The notes: a model not told the origin generated them from the letters alone. Positions 33,648-45,535 are shown, counted from the first letter of the stretch. The stretch is DNA of 64,000 nucleotides from Isoetes taiwanensis (GCA_021234155.1 JAJEKV010000269.1:184001-248000); one strand, 5' to 3'. Made by a program: numbers and translations.

Positions 33648-33807
33648 ATAGATTGATCCCTTCATATTTCATTTTTTTTTTTTTTTTGAAGAACTGTGTC
33701 ATCAATATATTAAAAGAATGGTAATGTTACAAAGCAAGTGAGGAGGAAGGAGAACTGCCCCAAAGAGACAGCGATACCTCGATAGATTGATCCCTTCATA
33801 TTTCATT
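33648..33807 (-). mobile_element. Very short 5'-truncated LINE/SINE tail with 26-bp target duplication
   Basis: A 26-base sequence (33648-33673, beginning atagattgatccc) is repeated exactly at 33782-33807. Between them lies about 108 bp that starts with a T run and, on the minus strand, ends attgatgacacagttcttc plus poly(A), like the L1 tails elsewhere in the window (…ttcttcaaaaaa). It is a dead-on-arrival L1-type insertion. Confidence 0.85.
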
Positions 33808-35504
33808 GTAATATATCATTATTTTTTATGATATTTGCTCTATATATCCATAACTTAGGGGTTCTTTTTGCCCTAAAAAGAAATGTAATATGTTATCAAA
33901 CTATACATTATTTTTTACTCAATATTTCAGGATTATGATGTCACGAATTTGAACAACTCGCTCTTCTGTTCCACAAATTTCAAGTTACATAAAAGACACA
34001 TGAGAATTGCAATGTTTATGTGATTTATAAAGTGCAAAAAAAAGGGGAGGGTAAAAAAAAAAACAAAAGATGGTTATATTGTTGTAAGGTTCACCATACA
34101 TCTACCAAATTATAATAGCCTACATTTCGAGGATGTTGACAACCTCAACAACACATATGAACAACATATCGACTTTGATAAAAAGCCCACTTCTACACTA
34201 AAAATTTCCCACATTGTACACCAGACAAACAACCAGCAAAACTTGGACGAGAAGACAAGATGCAGCCTGTTATGGCCTATGCCGGCTTGGGGTTAAGGCT
34301 CAGGCTCAACGTGTAAATGTCTAGTACACCATGTGAAATGGGTGACGCCTTATGTGGGATGCCATGTGTCTATTTATTTTTAAATGTTAAGCTAAGGTTA
34401 TAGAACCTATTAGATTATATTAACCAGTTGATAACTGGCCATCGGCCATTACAGCCCAGATCCATGAAACGGATGCCTTGGCTTATCCAGGGCGAATCCG
34501 ACCAGCCGAATCTATAGCTGCTTTGCAGACAATCTGTATCACATCCAGATCTAGCCGATAAGACTAGATAAAATTATGCTACACTTTTATGGATATTACG
34601 CAAATAAAAGGCTATCAGAAAAAGGTCCAGCGATCCATCTATAAATATTTGAAGTTCCTTCTATTCCATAGAACGTCTTGGCTACTAGTCTCTGTTCCCG
34701 ACTTCCTTTGTTCCAATTCCAAGCCCTGTTGGTATTGCAAATAAGGAGATTCTTTGCATGGTTGAGCATCCCATGAAATAAAAATTGAGGCTCAAAAACA
34801 TGAGGAAATTGGTTAATGCTGTCCTATTTTATGACACAACTAGCACTACGAACAATGTATCAGATAATCCAAAAATGCTTGCGTATAAGGGACACTAATG
34901 CCTGTATTAATTGGCAGATAGAGAATTCCTAATATATAAATCATAGGTGACTTGTTGCACATTTGGAAGACAAATTAAAGGCAAGAGGATGATTGAACCT
35001 GGGCCCCAAAATTTCCTGAAAAATAATCAATCTCAGGCCATCATACCAAATAAATATCATGCCATTCATCCATGGCCCCTTTATACACCACATTGATACG
35101 GGCAAGAATATTTGTCCTTTGATGTGCTGCTCTTTAACTTGAATTTTACAAGGAAATGCAAGCAGATAATGACAGGCCATCGTCTATGAGTTTTTTCAGT
35201 CTCGGACATTATAAGGAGATAGTTAGGACTCAAAACAATATCCAAAACAAATTAAACTGAAGGACTCTTGGACCTGCAGTACATCACTGCAGTACAGCAA
35301 CACACCAAACGGCGAGAAGATAACTGAATCCCATTCTCCAACGATCATCGTCCAGAACCATTACAAACATGGTACACAATTGCACTTTTGGATACAAATG
35401 AGTATACTGAAATCAAGTAAAAGTTTTTTTCCAACGTTTCACAGGTCAATGATACAGTGCATTTCTTTCAACGTTTTACAAGTAAATGATAAAAATGCAT
35501 TTTC
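33808..35504. other. Intergenic; possible solo LTR at about 34268-34760
   Basis: Sequence from tgttatggcc (34270) contains tctataaatatttgaag near 34640, a TATA-like box, followed by pyrimidine-rich tctctgttcccgacttcc, as in some plant LTRs. I could not find a matching CA end with flanking short duplications, so this is only a possibility. No gene is supported in the rest. Confidence 0.3.
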
Positions 35505-36638
35505 TTAGAAGGCTAATGTCTGGCAATTCAGATGATTGTGCATGTTCTCTGTGCCAGAGAAAAAAAAACCCTTTGTTTCAGCTATAAAGCAATGCGCTAC
35601 ACATTCTGGACAGTCCAAAAGCTGCAAGCTATTGGTGGAGGCATGATAAATTACTAATCCATCGTCTAGAGTCACCAACAAGACATCGTCTACAGGCAAA
35701 AAAGAATCAGCCCGAAACCATGGACTATCACTTACTGTTATTGAAATGAGCCTTATGAGAGCAATTGATGTCTTCATCTCATAAGGAATCCACACACAAA
35801 ATTCATTCTCAATCCTTCCAACAAACAAAACCTGGCCCTTAATTTGTGCCAACTGCTCCTCCCGAATCATTTCCTTAGTATGGATCTTTTTTTTTGACCA
35901 AGAGTCTTCAGCAATGTTGTACTTACATATGAAGAAGTCTGCACAGTCTAAAACATACATAGAATCTCCAATGCAAGTTTGACCCCACGAATCAAAAAAA
36001 GCTTTCACAGGTTTGCTTCTACTCCATCCACTAGTGCTTGACTGATAAATGACAAGGTGATATATTCCCCTAATCTCGAAACGTCCAACAGTAAGGATGA
36101 CCACGTAGCTTTTAGTCAACAGGTCAAAATGGAAAGAATAAGACAGAATGCTATGACGATCCATCACATCTTTGGGCGGAACTAGAACATCGATGGGAGC
36201 CGAAGATTTGAATGGATTAAACACACGGAATACATCTGAATGCTGATTATGAGTGCACAAAAGACCATGCGAAAATCGAACGAGAATCCACTCTGGTATA
36301 TTTGTATTTGGATAATTCTTTCTACTGGCAATAAGCTCTTGAAAATTTACATTTTGGAGCTCCCTGAAGGGTCTCCACAAACAATTTGCATTGGAAGATG
36401 TAGGAAGATCAGCCCAAGTGAATTCACAATTAACAAGATCCAATTGACATAAAACACGACGAGAGCAAGCAGGTTGCATGTTCCAAAAGGAGTCTGAGTG
36501 AATAGTTCTGTACCAATATTTGGAGACCAGAGAAAACCGCGCAACATCGGCTACGTCGCCCAACGAAAGGAGCACTTCGTATAAAGCATCATCCGGCAGC
36601 AAGGGCATATCAGCAGCTCGAGCTCCGGCATTTGCCAT
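35505..36638 (-). CDS. F-box protein, intact and intronless
   Basis: F-box proteins are substrate adaptors of SCF E3 ubiquitin ligases: the F-box binds SKP1 and the C-terminal part selects targets. I chose the ATG at 36638 (377 aa, MANAGARAADMPLLPDDALY) because the F-box begins soon after, at residues 12-50 (LPDDALYEVLLSLGDVADVA, then FSLVSKYWYRTIHSDSFW). An in-frame ATG farther up (36776) adds 46 unlikely residues; the Met at residue 11 is also possible. The rest has aromatic and beta-rich segments (GRFEIRGIYHLVIYQSSTSG, GQVLFVGRIENEFCVWIP) suggesting an F-box-associated or kelch-like propeller, without clear repeats. A tatata motif near 36743-36748 could be its TATA box. A LINE begins about 230 bases upstream, head to head. 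Target unknown. Confidence 0.85.
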   Translation of the reverse strand: MANAGARAADMPLLPDDALYEVLLSLGDVADVARFSLVSKYWYRTIHSDSFWNMQPACSRRVLCQLDLVNCEFTWADLPTSSNANCLWRPFRELQNVNFQELIASRKNYPNTNIPEWILVRFSHGLLCTHNQHSDVFRVFNPFKSSAPIDVLVPPKDVMDRHSILSYSFHFDLLTKSYVVILTVGRFEIRGIYHLVIYQSSTSGWSRSKPVKAFFDSWGQTCIGDSMYVLDCADFFICKYNIAEDSWSKKKIHTKEMIREEQLAQIKGQVLFVGRIENEFCVWIPYEMKTSIALIRLISITVSDSPWFRADSFLPVDDVLLVTLDDGLVIYHASTNSLQLLDCPECVAHCFIAETKGFFFSGTENMHNHLNCQTLAF

Positions 36639-36859
36639 GGCGTGACCCAAGCTTTGGTGGAGCTTTAGGGTTTTAATCTTGTTTCTTGAATGCAGGCAGC
36701 AATTCCTCAAGGACAATTTATCGTGTTTAAATGCTTCAAATGTATATAGGACCTTCAGGCTATAGGATTTTTTCACAGGGGAAGCATTACTTAGACCATT
36801 TTTTCATATCCACTATTCCACAACGCCTCATTTTTTACACGTCCAGGAAAGTTAAGGCT

Positions 36860-39430
36860 GGGCTTAATTAGATAAGAGAAGGCAACAAATGTTCAAAATT
36901 CTTTTTCGGAGCCGCTAGACAAAGGAAACACTCGGTTAGATTGGCACCCTTGCAATGGGATGATGGTTCAGTAATGAAGAAACCCCAACAGATCAAGCAG
37001 TATTTGCATGGTCACTTTAGAAATTTCTTTGAGGGGAAAGAAATAAGACACCAAGATTGTCTTGAAGATATGGTAATTGCCAGAGTGTGCTTGAAAGTTT
37101 CCCAGTTTCAAAAGGAAATGCTAGGCTGTCCCTTATCAATGGATGATCTACAAGAAGCGGCTTTCTCATTGGCTAAAGATAAGAGTCCAAGGCTTGCGGA
37201 GATTCCTGTTGAGTTTTTCCAACACAACTGGGAGTGGATAGGCTCCTTTGTACATGTAGCATATCTAGATTTTTTTAGTGCAGACATGCTGGATAAAAAA
37301 CTTTACACTGAGTGTATAACATTGATATCCAAAATCAAGGAGCCAAAATCAAAAAATGATTGGAGGCCAATTATGCTATTATCTTCATGCTATAAAATTA
37401 TAGTGAAGGCATATGCAGAGAGATTGAAGCCGACTTTGATGGAACACATGTTCAAAATGCAATCAGGATTCCTTTTAGGTAGAAGCATTTTCAGGAACAT
37501 AGCAGCTGCTGCATACAAAGGGTTGCATTGGGCAAGGAAAATAAATCATTTATTTGAACTTGACTTCAAGAAAGCATATGATAGCGTAAGTTGGTCATTT
37601 CTGAAGAAAATGCTTTTGGCCTTTGGATGTGGCGAGGACTTTACAACCGTGGCGAGTCAAGCCATAGTGGTATTTCTTGGTGAAATGTCTACAATATTTT
37701 CAATTTGGAGAGGTATCAGGCAAGGATGTCCTCTGGCGCCACTTTTTTTTTTAACGTGGTGACAAAAGGTCTTTCTCATTTAGTTCTTTTGGAAGTTGAA
37801 GGTGATATCACCATGGTATGTGTGACAAATGCTAAAGTTAGACATCATTTCTTGTGCGTGGGGTGCTTCCTGAACTGCAATAAATGTGTTGTCTTGTGAC
37901 CGCTGGACGAAACAATACCTTCATTTGTCCACAGTTATCCTTAGAAATTGGTGCCATAAGATACTTCATCTAAGTTGTTAGATGTTTCGATTGTGACTAA
38001 TAGGTTTGTTTTGGAGTTAAGAGATGAGATCACGTTGGGATAAATAAGCATTTGAATTGGTGGAAGGTGTGTAAATTGTCAATGGCAGGTAGAATTGTGA
38101 TGGCAAGGTCAGTTTTATGTAGCACGTATGTGTGCGTTGCCTCTATTTTATTACACCGAAGAATATTTGCAGGAATTATCTAGGATAGTGAGAAATTATA
38201 TGTGGGTGGGGGGGGGGAGTGGTTGTGTGGATGAAGAGGATGCCGAAATAAAGATATGTTGCACTTTCAAGAATCATGGCGGACTTGGGATGATTGATTT
38301 ATCCCTTCATAACAAGATTCTGGTAGGTAGAATCATGTGGCAGAATGTAAGTGGAAAGCTACAATCTCCTAGTCTACAAATGATATATCAATCACTAATT
38401 CATTGTATCTTTTGCTATAAGACCTCTATGCAAGTGGATATGCCATGGACGTTGATTTATAAACTGAAACCGTGTGGATTTTTTCTATTTTGAGAAGATT
38501 ACTTAAGACATGGAGGGTAATTAAAGATTTATGGTAGTTAAACATTGGGAATTGTCATTCAATGGCAATGCCTATTTGGTGGATGGAGATAACGAATATT
38601 CAAAGGAAATGGATGTCGTTGGGAGTGAGTTGTGTCGGTGTCTGGTATTCTCAACGCATTCTATTATCATGGGAAGATTTCCAAAGGAAGTTCAAGTTGT
38701 GTGAGCGAGATAAAAGAATTTGGGAAATGGTAGTGACGAACATTCCTTTGTATGCAAGGCCAATGGTTGGGAGCTATATAGTGTCCAAAGAATCCTTGGG
38801 TGCTTTGTTCATGAATGTTATAAACATCTTCACTCTGATGAGTTGCTGCAAGCGTTAAGGAAGTGAGTACAGGTTGATGAAGATTTTTCATTGCGAATAT
38901 GGAAGCATGTGTGGAAGAACTCCCTTCCCCTGCAAGTGAAAATCTTGATCATCTATAGAATATCCAGGGTCAATCATATTATTAATGGGTTCAATTACAA
39001 AGTACACCCGTAATGTCCCATTTGTGATCATGCTAATGAAACTATAAAGTATTGTTTTATGGATTACATTGATGTCAACCAATTTGGAACCGAGATATAG
39101 ACATCTTTGGGAGTTCAGTCCAAGTTGGTCAGGTCTTATTATGACTATGTCCAACAAATTGGAATGCAAAGAAGAAATTGGGTGCTCACATATGTTAGGC
39201 ATGGCTGTTGTGGATCATTTGGAAAAGAAGAAGACTATTTTTTTCAGAGATATCTTCGTCCTTCTGGAATTCTGATATTTCTTAAATCTAAACTCAAAAA
39301 ACAGGTACTAGCTTTAGAGAATAAAAGGATAGGACAACAGCTATGGGATCAATTTCCGTTTCATGTTATTTATATGAGATGGTTTCTTAGGTTGTTATAT
39401 TGTTACCCTATACATTCGTAACTGTTGCGT
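36860..39430 (+). pseudogene. LINE C: 5'-truncated L1-type ORF2 lacking its catalytic box
   Basis: Reading from about 36865 gives SKFFFGAARQRK, then 36941-37762 is open: KDKSPRLAEIPVEFFQHNW, NDWRPIMLLSSCYKIIVKAY, FELDFKKAYDSVSWSFLKKM and GIRQGCPLAPLFF, RT blocks of an L1 ORF2. After 37762 frames break. The expected YADD/FADD block is absent: CLNCNKCVVL (the S..LN..K block) follows almost directly, so a short deletion removed the active site. Later frames hold RIVMARSVLCSTYV-type sequence (about 38095) and the end of ORF2 up to 39421. The endonuclease is missing and no poly(A) or target duplication was found. The element is dead. Confidence 0.85.
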
Positions 39431-39499
39431 GGATGCAGTGATATCACATAGTATCAATCATATATATGTTCTTATGTTTGTCGCGCTTATCCGACCGTC

Positions 39500-39870
39500 C
39501 GTTCGAGATCCTACGGCCCACGTGGCTTTGGGACGTATCCTACGGCTCAGATGGCTTGGGAGATTCTATATATATTCTATATAGACGATCCTACGGTCCA
39601 GGTTGATTTGATCCTGATCGTCGGTTCGAGATCCTATGGCTCACGTTGCTTGGGGACACATCCTACGGCCCAGATGGCTTGGGAGTTTCTATGTAGACTC
39701 TATGTAATCGATCCTACGGCCCAGATTGCTCTTGATCCTGATCGTCGATCCGAGATCCTACGGCTCACGTTGCTTAGCACATATCTTACGGTCTACATGG
39801 CTTTGGGAATTCTACGGCTTATATTGCTTTTATATGGTGAGATCTTGATCGTTGATCGAGTCTAAGATCC
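39500..39870 (+). repeat. Tandem repeat, about 125-bp period, three copies
   Basis: Units begin at about 39503, 39626 and 39748 with tcgagatcctacggc or a close variant, each containing gatcctacgg, cacgt.gctt.gggac and gatcctgatcgt. Copies diverge by scattered substitutions, and the last is partial. Shorter internal repeats (atcctacggcccagatggctt) give a secondary period of about 40-60 bases. Confidence 0.75.
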
Positions 39871-39899
39871 TAAGGCTCATGTTGAATGCTCGTCCCTTA

Positions 39900-40003
39900 A
39901 AGAAAGGCTTCTAAAATTTTTTATGTTATTGGGGGGATTCGAACTCTAGACCTCAACCTCCCAAACCCCCCACTCTAACCACTAGACCAAGCATTAATTC
40001 TAT
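39900..40003 (-). mobile_element. tRNA-like element, SINE or tRNA pseudogene
   Basis: On the minus strand ttggtctagtggttagag is a good A box and agttcgaatcc a near-perfect B box, with tttggga in the anticodon-loop position as in tRNA-Pro(TGG). The anticodon, acceptor and T stems do not pair, so it is not a working tRNA. A tRNA-derived SINE head or tRNA pseudogene is likely; the A-rich sequence after the B box (cataaaaaatttt) could be a short body. Confidence 0.5.
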
Positions 40004-40039
40004 GAATGATTTATGTTTCAAATATACTTAAGGGATGTT

Positions 40040-40865
40040 CTAATTAAGATAAAATAGAATATAACATTCTAGATAGTTCAAGAAAGTTCTAGAATGTTCT
40101 GGAGGCTCTAGAAAGTTCTAAAATCTTCTAGAATGTTCTAAAAAGTTCCAGAATATTCTAGAATGTTTTGGAAGATAAGAGAATCTAGGGGGAATTTAAG
40201 AGAATCCTTCCAGAAAGTCCCAAATTCTAGAACATAAGAGAATCTGGGGGGAATCTAAGAAATTTCTTCCAGAAAGTTTCAAATTGTTCTAATAAGTTCT
40301 AGAATGTAGGAGAATCTACGGGAATGTAAGAGAATCTAGGAAAATACTTCAAGAAAGTTCTAGGGTATTTTGAAAGTCTCAGAATGTTCCAGAAAGTCTT
40401 AGAATGTTCTAAAAAGTTATAGAATGTAAAGGAATCTAGGAGAATCTAACGCAATCTAAAAAAATGTCATAAAATGTAAGAGAATCTAAGAAAATATTTA
40501 CAATCCTAAGGGAATCTCTTAAAATCTAGGGGATCTAAGGGAATCTTCATAATATCTAAGGGAATCTAAAAAAATGTTGATGAAATCTTAGAGTATCTAG
40601 GGGAATCTTTATAGAATCTCTTTGAATCTCATATAATGTAAGGGAACCTAGGGCAATCTCATAAAATCTAAAGGGATCTAAGAGAATCTAAGGGGATCTT
40701 CATAGAACCTTGAAGAATCTATGGAAATCTAATAGAATCTAGAGGGAATCTTATAAAATTTAGAGGAATCTCCACGAAACCTCCAAGAGAGAGAACCTTG
40801 GTAGAATCTTAGAGAATGTATGAATTTAGAGTATTCTCAAGAGATCCTTTTAGAATATAGGGCAC
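40040..40865. repeat. Degenerate array of gaatct/ttctagaa units, HSE-like palindromes
   Basis: The first half (40065-40440) is packed with variants of agttctagaatgttctagaa, which contain perfect TTCnnGAAnnTTC heat-shock-element units, for example around 40085-40100 and 40145-40165. The second half (40190-40860) is built from variants of gaatctaagggaatct. No coding sequence is seen. It is probably one degenerate satellite. Confidence 0.7.
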
Positions 40866-41760
40866 GACAAGAACTTGCACGTAGGAACATGCTAAAACTC
40901 GAACATGCACCGTAGGACGCATTAAATTTCTTGTTTATATATACTTGTATATATTTGCAATTAATAGATACAATTTTCAAAAAAACGATATACGTATAGG
41001 AAAGTGGCTATTCATTTTTGTTTATCATCCAATCATAGACTGCCATGTGGCAATCATTCTAATCAAGAATGAAAATTACCTCTCCATTGTTGATGTGACC
41101 TGTTGCAAGAAGTCATCAGATCTTTCTTTTCTGTTACAACAAGTTGTCAGGACCTGCTTCTTCATCTCAGATCTTTCCTTGATGTTCTGGAGCAACAAAG
41201 GTCATGGATTCCTTTTCTGGATTGAGAGCTGGCTATCACCAGTAGCCTAGCTAGGAGCACCAGATAGATTGGAGATTAACACGCAGACCTGTGTTCTCAC
41301 AAAAACTGTGCGTGTTCCTTCCCAAATGCAGACTCAAACTTCTATCACAAGCGCTCCAACATGGACATATTGGATCCACATGTCGATCTGTATGATAATA
41401 TTTAGCAATACAGACAATTAAGAATGTAATGCTAGTTGAAGACTTCAAGGCACGCGCAAGGATATAACAATGGACAAAGTTCAATCTATCGGCCGAGGAC
41501 ATATTGCAACTTCATATGGTCAGAGATTTTTGGCCACGCAAGTCGAAAGATAGTGGCCATCCAGTCATGCGATTCAGAAGGTAGTTGCTTCAGATGCGCA
41601 ATGTCTTCGACTTGCTTATTTGCGCATAATGACCATCTTCCTCCTCCAACACTTGTCGAATGGGAGAGTCGGGGACGGGGAAGGGGAGGGGAGGGGTGGG
41701 GGATCCAACGTTGAATACTATATGCTTGTGTCCAAGCAAGATCTACACCTTCTCAGGCAT
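40866..41760. other. Intergenic with G-rich tract
   Basis: At 41670-41702 the plus strand has at least five GGGG runs separated by one to three bases, a strong G-quadruplex motif. ORFs at 40945-41250 and 41436-41714 have no recognisable domain. The left end of hAT copy 1 may begin near 41764. Confidence 0.4.
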
Positions 41761-42499
41761 CTGCAGCATGGAAAATTTTAAGGAGCCTATAATTTGTCCT
41801 ACGTACAATTAATTGGCCATTCCCCTTGTTATTTATACATCTAAGTGTAGCACGAATTGGCCATTTTTCAAAATTTTCTCCAAGGAAGTTGCAACCTAAA
41901 TGGCCATTTTTCGACCAAGCCTCTACTAAAGTTGTAACTTAATGGCGATTTTTTTTACGAAGTCTTACAACGTATAGTACTCAATCTCCCAAACATAAAG
42001 ACAATACTAAAGTTGATTTCCCTTGTAAATGTACTAAATACATAATATAATAATCGTGCGCCACAAAATACTTATGACAATGGGCACACGCTACCAACAC
42101 GAAATTGCATTTGACAAAAGTGTCCCAAGTTCTATCCATCTACATATGTGCACTTCAAATATAAGAATAGAAATATCTCGTTGATTATAAGCCAACTTCT
42201 CCAAAGTTGGTACTCCTCCAAATATCTGCACGAAAGAAAACGAAAACACGTTATGCTAATTTTGAATGGTATTAAAAACATTAATATTTTTCTAAGGATA
42301 TTTTTCTAAGGATCTTTAAACAGATATATGCTAATATTGAATGGTATTAAAAACATCAATATTTTTCTGAGGATATTTTTCTAAGGTGTATGCATTCCCG
42401 ACCACTCATGGGCAAAGTCGAATGGGTTGGTGGTTGCGAAATGAGCACTACAATGTTTCTCATGTAATTGAAACACGGTTCAAGCAATTGTATAGCTGT

Positions 42500-42792
42500 T
42501 GTTTAAGCAGTTCTTTAAAAGGCTATTGAAGTCTCTTCACATCAAGTTGAAGTTGATTCATAACTACATGGAATTTTATAAAAGAGGTTATGGGTTCAAA
42601 TCCAAAGAACACCTTCCACAAGGGATCCCTACCTTATTTCAAAAACTACTAGCAACTTAAACTAGAGTAGCTAGGGGGTTAGGCCACTAACTGGATACAC
42701 AACGACACAAAAACCCACGCACTACCACAGACGTGAGTGAGTGCACGTCTTGCAATCATAAAGTGTGCAACCCATCAACAAAAAAAAAAAAC
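42500..42792 (+). mobile_element. Possible SINE with B box and poly(A)
   Basis: A B-box-like gggttcaaatcc lies near 42592, the body runs about 190 bases, and aacaaaaaaaaaaaa ends it at 42778-42792. No A box or target duplication was confirmed. It would lie within the 3' part of hAT copy 1 or its flank. Confidence 0.35.
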
Positions 42793-43837
42793 TAGCAGTC
42801 AGGCTTGGGGCAGAGGGTCAAGTGGGATTTTGTTTCCAAGGACAAGTTTGATGTACAATTGTGGCCTTTCCAACTTAGTTCATATTCAACTAAATATATA
42901 GACTACTAAGAAACGACCATTGAAGCACAACAGGAGCAACACTTCTTTTCCTGAATTCTAGAAACGGATCAAATACTGCTACATTTGCCAGCATGCTGCA
43001 AGCACTTGAAGAAGGTCTAGACTGTGAACGGTGGTAAATATTTGTAAATGCGCCACCACGATAGGCATGCGCATGTGCAGGCTGTTTCATGTGTATATGT
43101 GGCATGTGCTGCCTCTGTCCTTGTAAGTAAGTTGTAGTAGCAATTAGATTGCAATGCAGTTGCTTCATGTCTCTAAAGGCTTGTTGCAACCATCCCTCTA
43201 CTTGACAACGTAATAGTACAAATAAGAAAACTTGGTTTAAAAAGACAGATGCCCAGGCAACGTTTATAAAAAAAACTAAACCTTAGATATGACCATCGGA
43301 AACACTGTAGACCAGGGATTGATGAAAACACTGTAGCTCAGGCATCCACGAAAACACTGTAGCAATGGGAAACTAGCAATATAGAACACATCGAATAGCT
43401 CTACAAATGATAATCTGATAATTTCAGATCCACCTGCAGCTAACTGTAAATCAAGGATCTTATTCTAAATCATGGATGATTCACCTGATGCTTCGTTTAG
43501 AACAATCTTCTAGATGAACACATTATCAATGACTAATTTCCTGACCTTATCCATTGGCAATAAATGACAAAACTATTTTCCAAGTTTCTCTTCTTAATAC
43601 CTGTATGTCGTGATATCATGCAGATACTATTCTCCAAGGTACTATTCTCAATACTTCATGATCATGCAGATCTGTAGAACATTGGAATAGGAAACATTAC
43701 CCGATTTATTGATGTACATGGAAGAAAATGTCCTAGTAAAACTCCTTCTGCAAAATGCACTTCCATTCTTAAATCAGAATTGATATATCCATAATATACA
43801 GAGATAGTAAAGTAGTGTTAACTAACGAAGTACTTAC
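42793..43837. other. Non-coding, probably 3' region of hAT copy 1
   Basis: No ORF or repeat with a recognised function is seen; a near-direct repeat (aaacactgtag..., three times at 43300-43370) is present. The stretch lies downstream of the transposase stop. Confidence 0.35.
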
Positions 43838-45535
43838 TCATATATCGACCTGCCAAAAGCTCACATCTGGTTGATGTGTGCTTATAATAGGTACTTCAAC
43901 GGACTTTGCCTCATGCACACTACCAACTCCTCTTCTATCAGTTGCCTCTTTCCATCTCCTGAAGGCCAAATCACATGGAAAAGATTCCAACGAATGTTCA
44001 CACTTGTAGAGTCTTAAGGTAGCATCAAGGTTGATGTCCAGCCGGTTTCGCAATTTATTTTTTATGAAGCTCAATGAACTAAAAGCTCTTTCATCCTCTA
44101 CACTTCCAAGAATCATTGTCATACAAAGATTTGCTAGCTTGATGTATTCACTTAGAGCGTCTTTGAAATAATCATGCTGGGTCAGCTTATTCCACAATCT
44201 CGTTACAGCCCCTTGCTCCAATGGCTCATGCAAGAGAGGAAACTGAGCATAAATCGTTGTGCCAAATAATCCAGATTGCATTTTTAATGCATCTAAATCC
44301 AAAATCCCATTTATTTCCTTGCCATCAACTACATGCTTCTCACAAAAATGGCTAATCAGAACCTTCAAACAATCTGAAAATTTAGCAAGCAACCTTTCAG
44401 GCCTATTCGCATTGTTCCAAAAATTTGGAAAAACAATTGCCATTGCATCAAGCAGTTCATCGCGAGGAAAGCGTGATCGCAATTCTGCAACTAAGCTTCT
44501 CCCAACATCCTTCATATTATTTTTTATGGACTGGATAAGTAAATCAAATTCATTTGCCCTCACCTCAGTTTTGCGCAAATGGTTATTGCGTCCAGACTTC
44601 ATGAAGCAATGTAAAGGTAGAAAATGGTTCTTGACATGTATACACAAGCAGCCAGATTCGTCATACTCCAAAAAGCTCTTTCCACTTTCCAAAGATACAA
44701 GAATCTGCCACCTATAGAACGATTTATCTTCTTCAAAACTGCCTTCTCTTTCATATAACTTTTCCAATCGTGTGCATGCCATTTTTCGGCTATGGAGTAT
44801 TCGAAATGAATATTGTCCGATCTTGCGCTTTGTTGGATCAAAAGACGAAGTTCCTTAAGCAAAGGGAGAAAGCATACAATGTTAACAATGTCTGCATCTC
44901 GTAAGTAGTGCAAGCAATTCAACGGCTTTCTTTTCATCAAACAAATCGGCACATGCACTGCGGCGTAAAACATATTCATCACACAACCTACGAATTGGTA
45001 AAGCAATTGAAATCCACCGTGTATCTACATCTTTCAATAGTTTCAACCCCTCGGTCAAACCTATGGCAAACTGCTGAAAATGTGCAAGTCTCTGCGGGCT
45101 GCGACAGTAGAACAGGTTCACATTCTTAACCAGATTTTTCTACCTTCTCGCGATCTCGAAATCATTGACAATCTTGAATGCAAGATTTGTTCTGTGTGCC
45201 ATGCAATGAACAGATAACATGTATGGTGCAAAGCTTGTTTGAAGTCGTACTCCTAGTCCTGTTCTACAACCCGACATCACTGACGCACCGTCTGCACCAA
45301 AGCATACTAGTTTCCTTGCACGATCATACATACTCAACCCTGCATCAGCTAATTCTTTATCTACCATTGCATACAAACTTTCAGCAGTAGCATCTCCATT
45401 CATTTTTGTTATGCTCAAGAAATATGACTTTCTAGAAAACTTCTCCACATTGTACACATGCATGCACAACCATGAAGAGTTATCCTTCGCAGTAACTTCA
45501 TCCAAAGATAAGGATAAAAATACTGAACCTACATT
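43838..45535 (-). pseudogene. hAT transposase, catalytic and dimerisation part (broken)
   Basis: The segment opens after an acceptor-like tttctaaatgtag at 45535 and reads SLDEVTAKDNSSWLCMHVYN, then LVCFGADGASVMSGCRTGLG, with a catalytic-domain aspartate, and LSVHCMAHRTNLAFKIVNDF, typical of hAT proteins of the ZNF862-like type. An in-frame stop follows at about 45140, and frameshifts near 44900 and 44780. The C-terminus has YIKLANLCMTMILGSVEDER, then AFSSLSFIKNKLRNRL, the hATC dimerisation region. The transposase would cut and rejoin the element ends. With at least three lesions this copy is not functional. Copy 2 leaves the window before this part. Confidence 0.88.

Noticed and set aside
39928-40000. 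Functional tRNA-Pro gene
   Set aside because: A and B boxes are present, but the anticodon, T and acceptor stems do not pair.
39500-40865. CRISPR-like array
   Set aside because: Repeats are diverged and have no regular unique spacers, and the genome is eukaryotic.
44259-44717. Plus-strand 152-codon ORF
   Set aside because: Antisense shadow of the hAT transposase catalytic exon.
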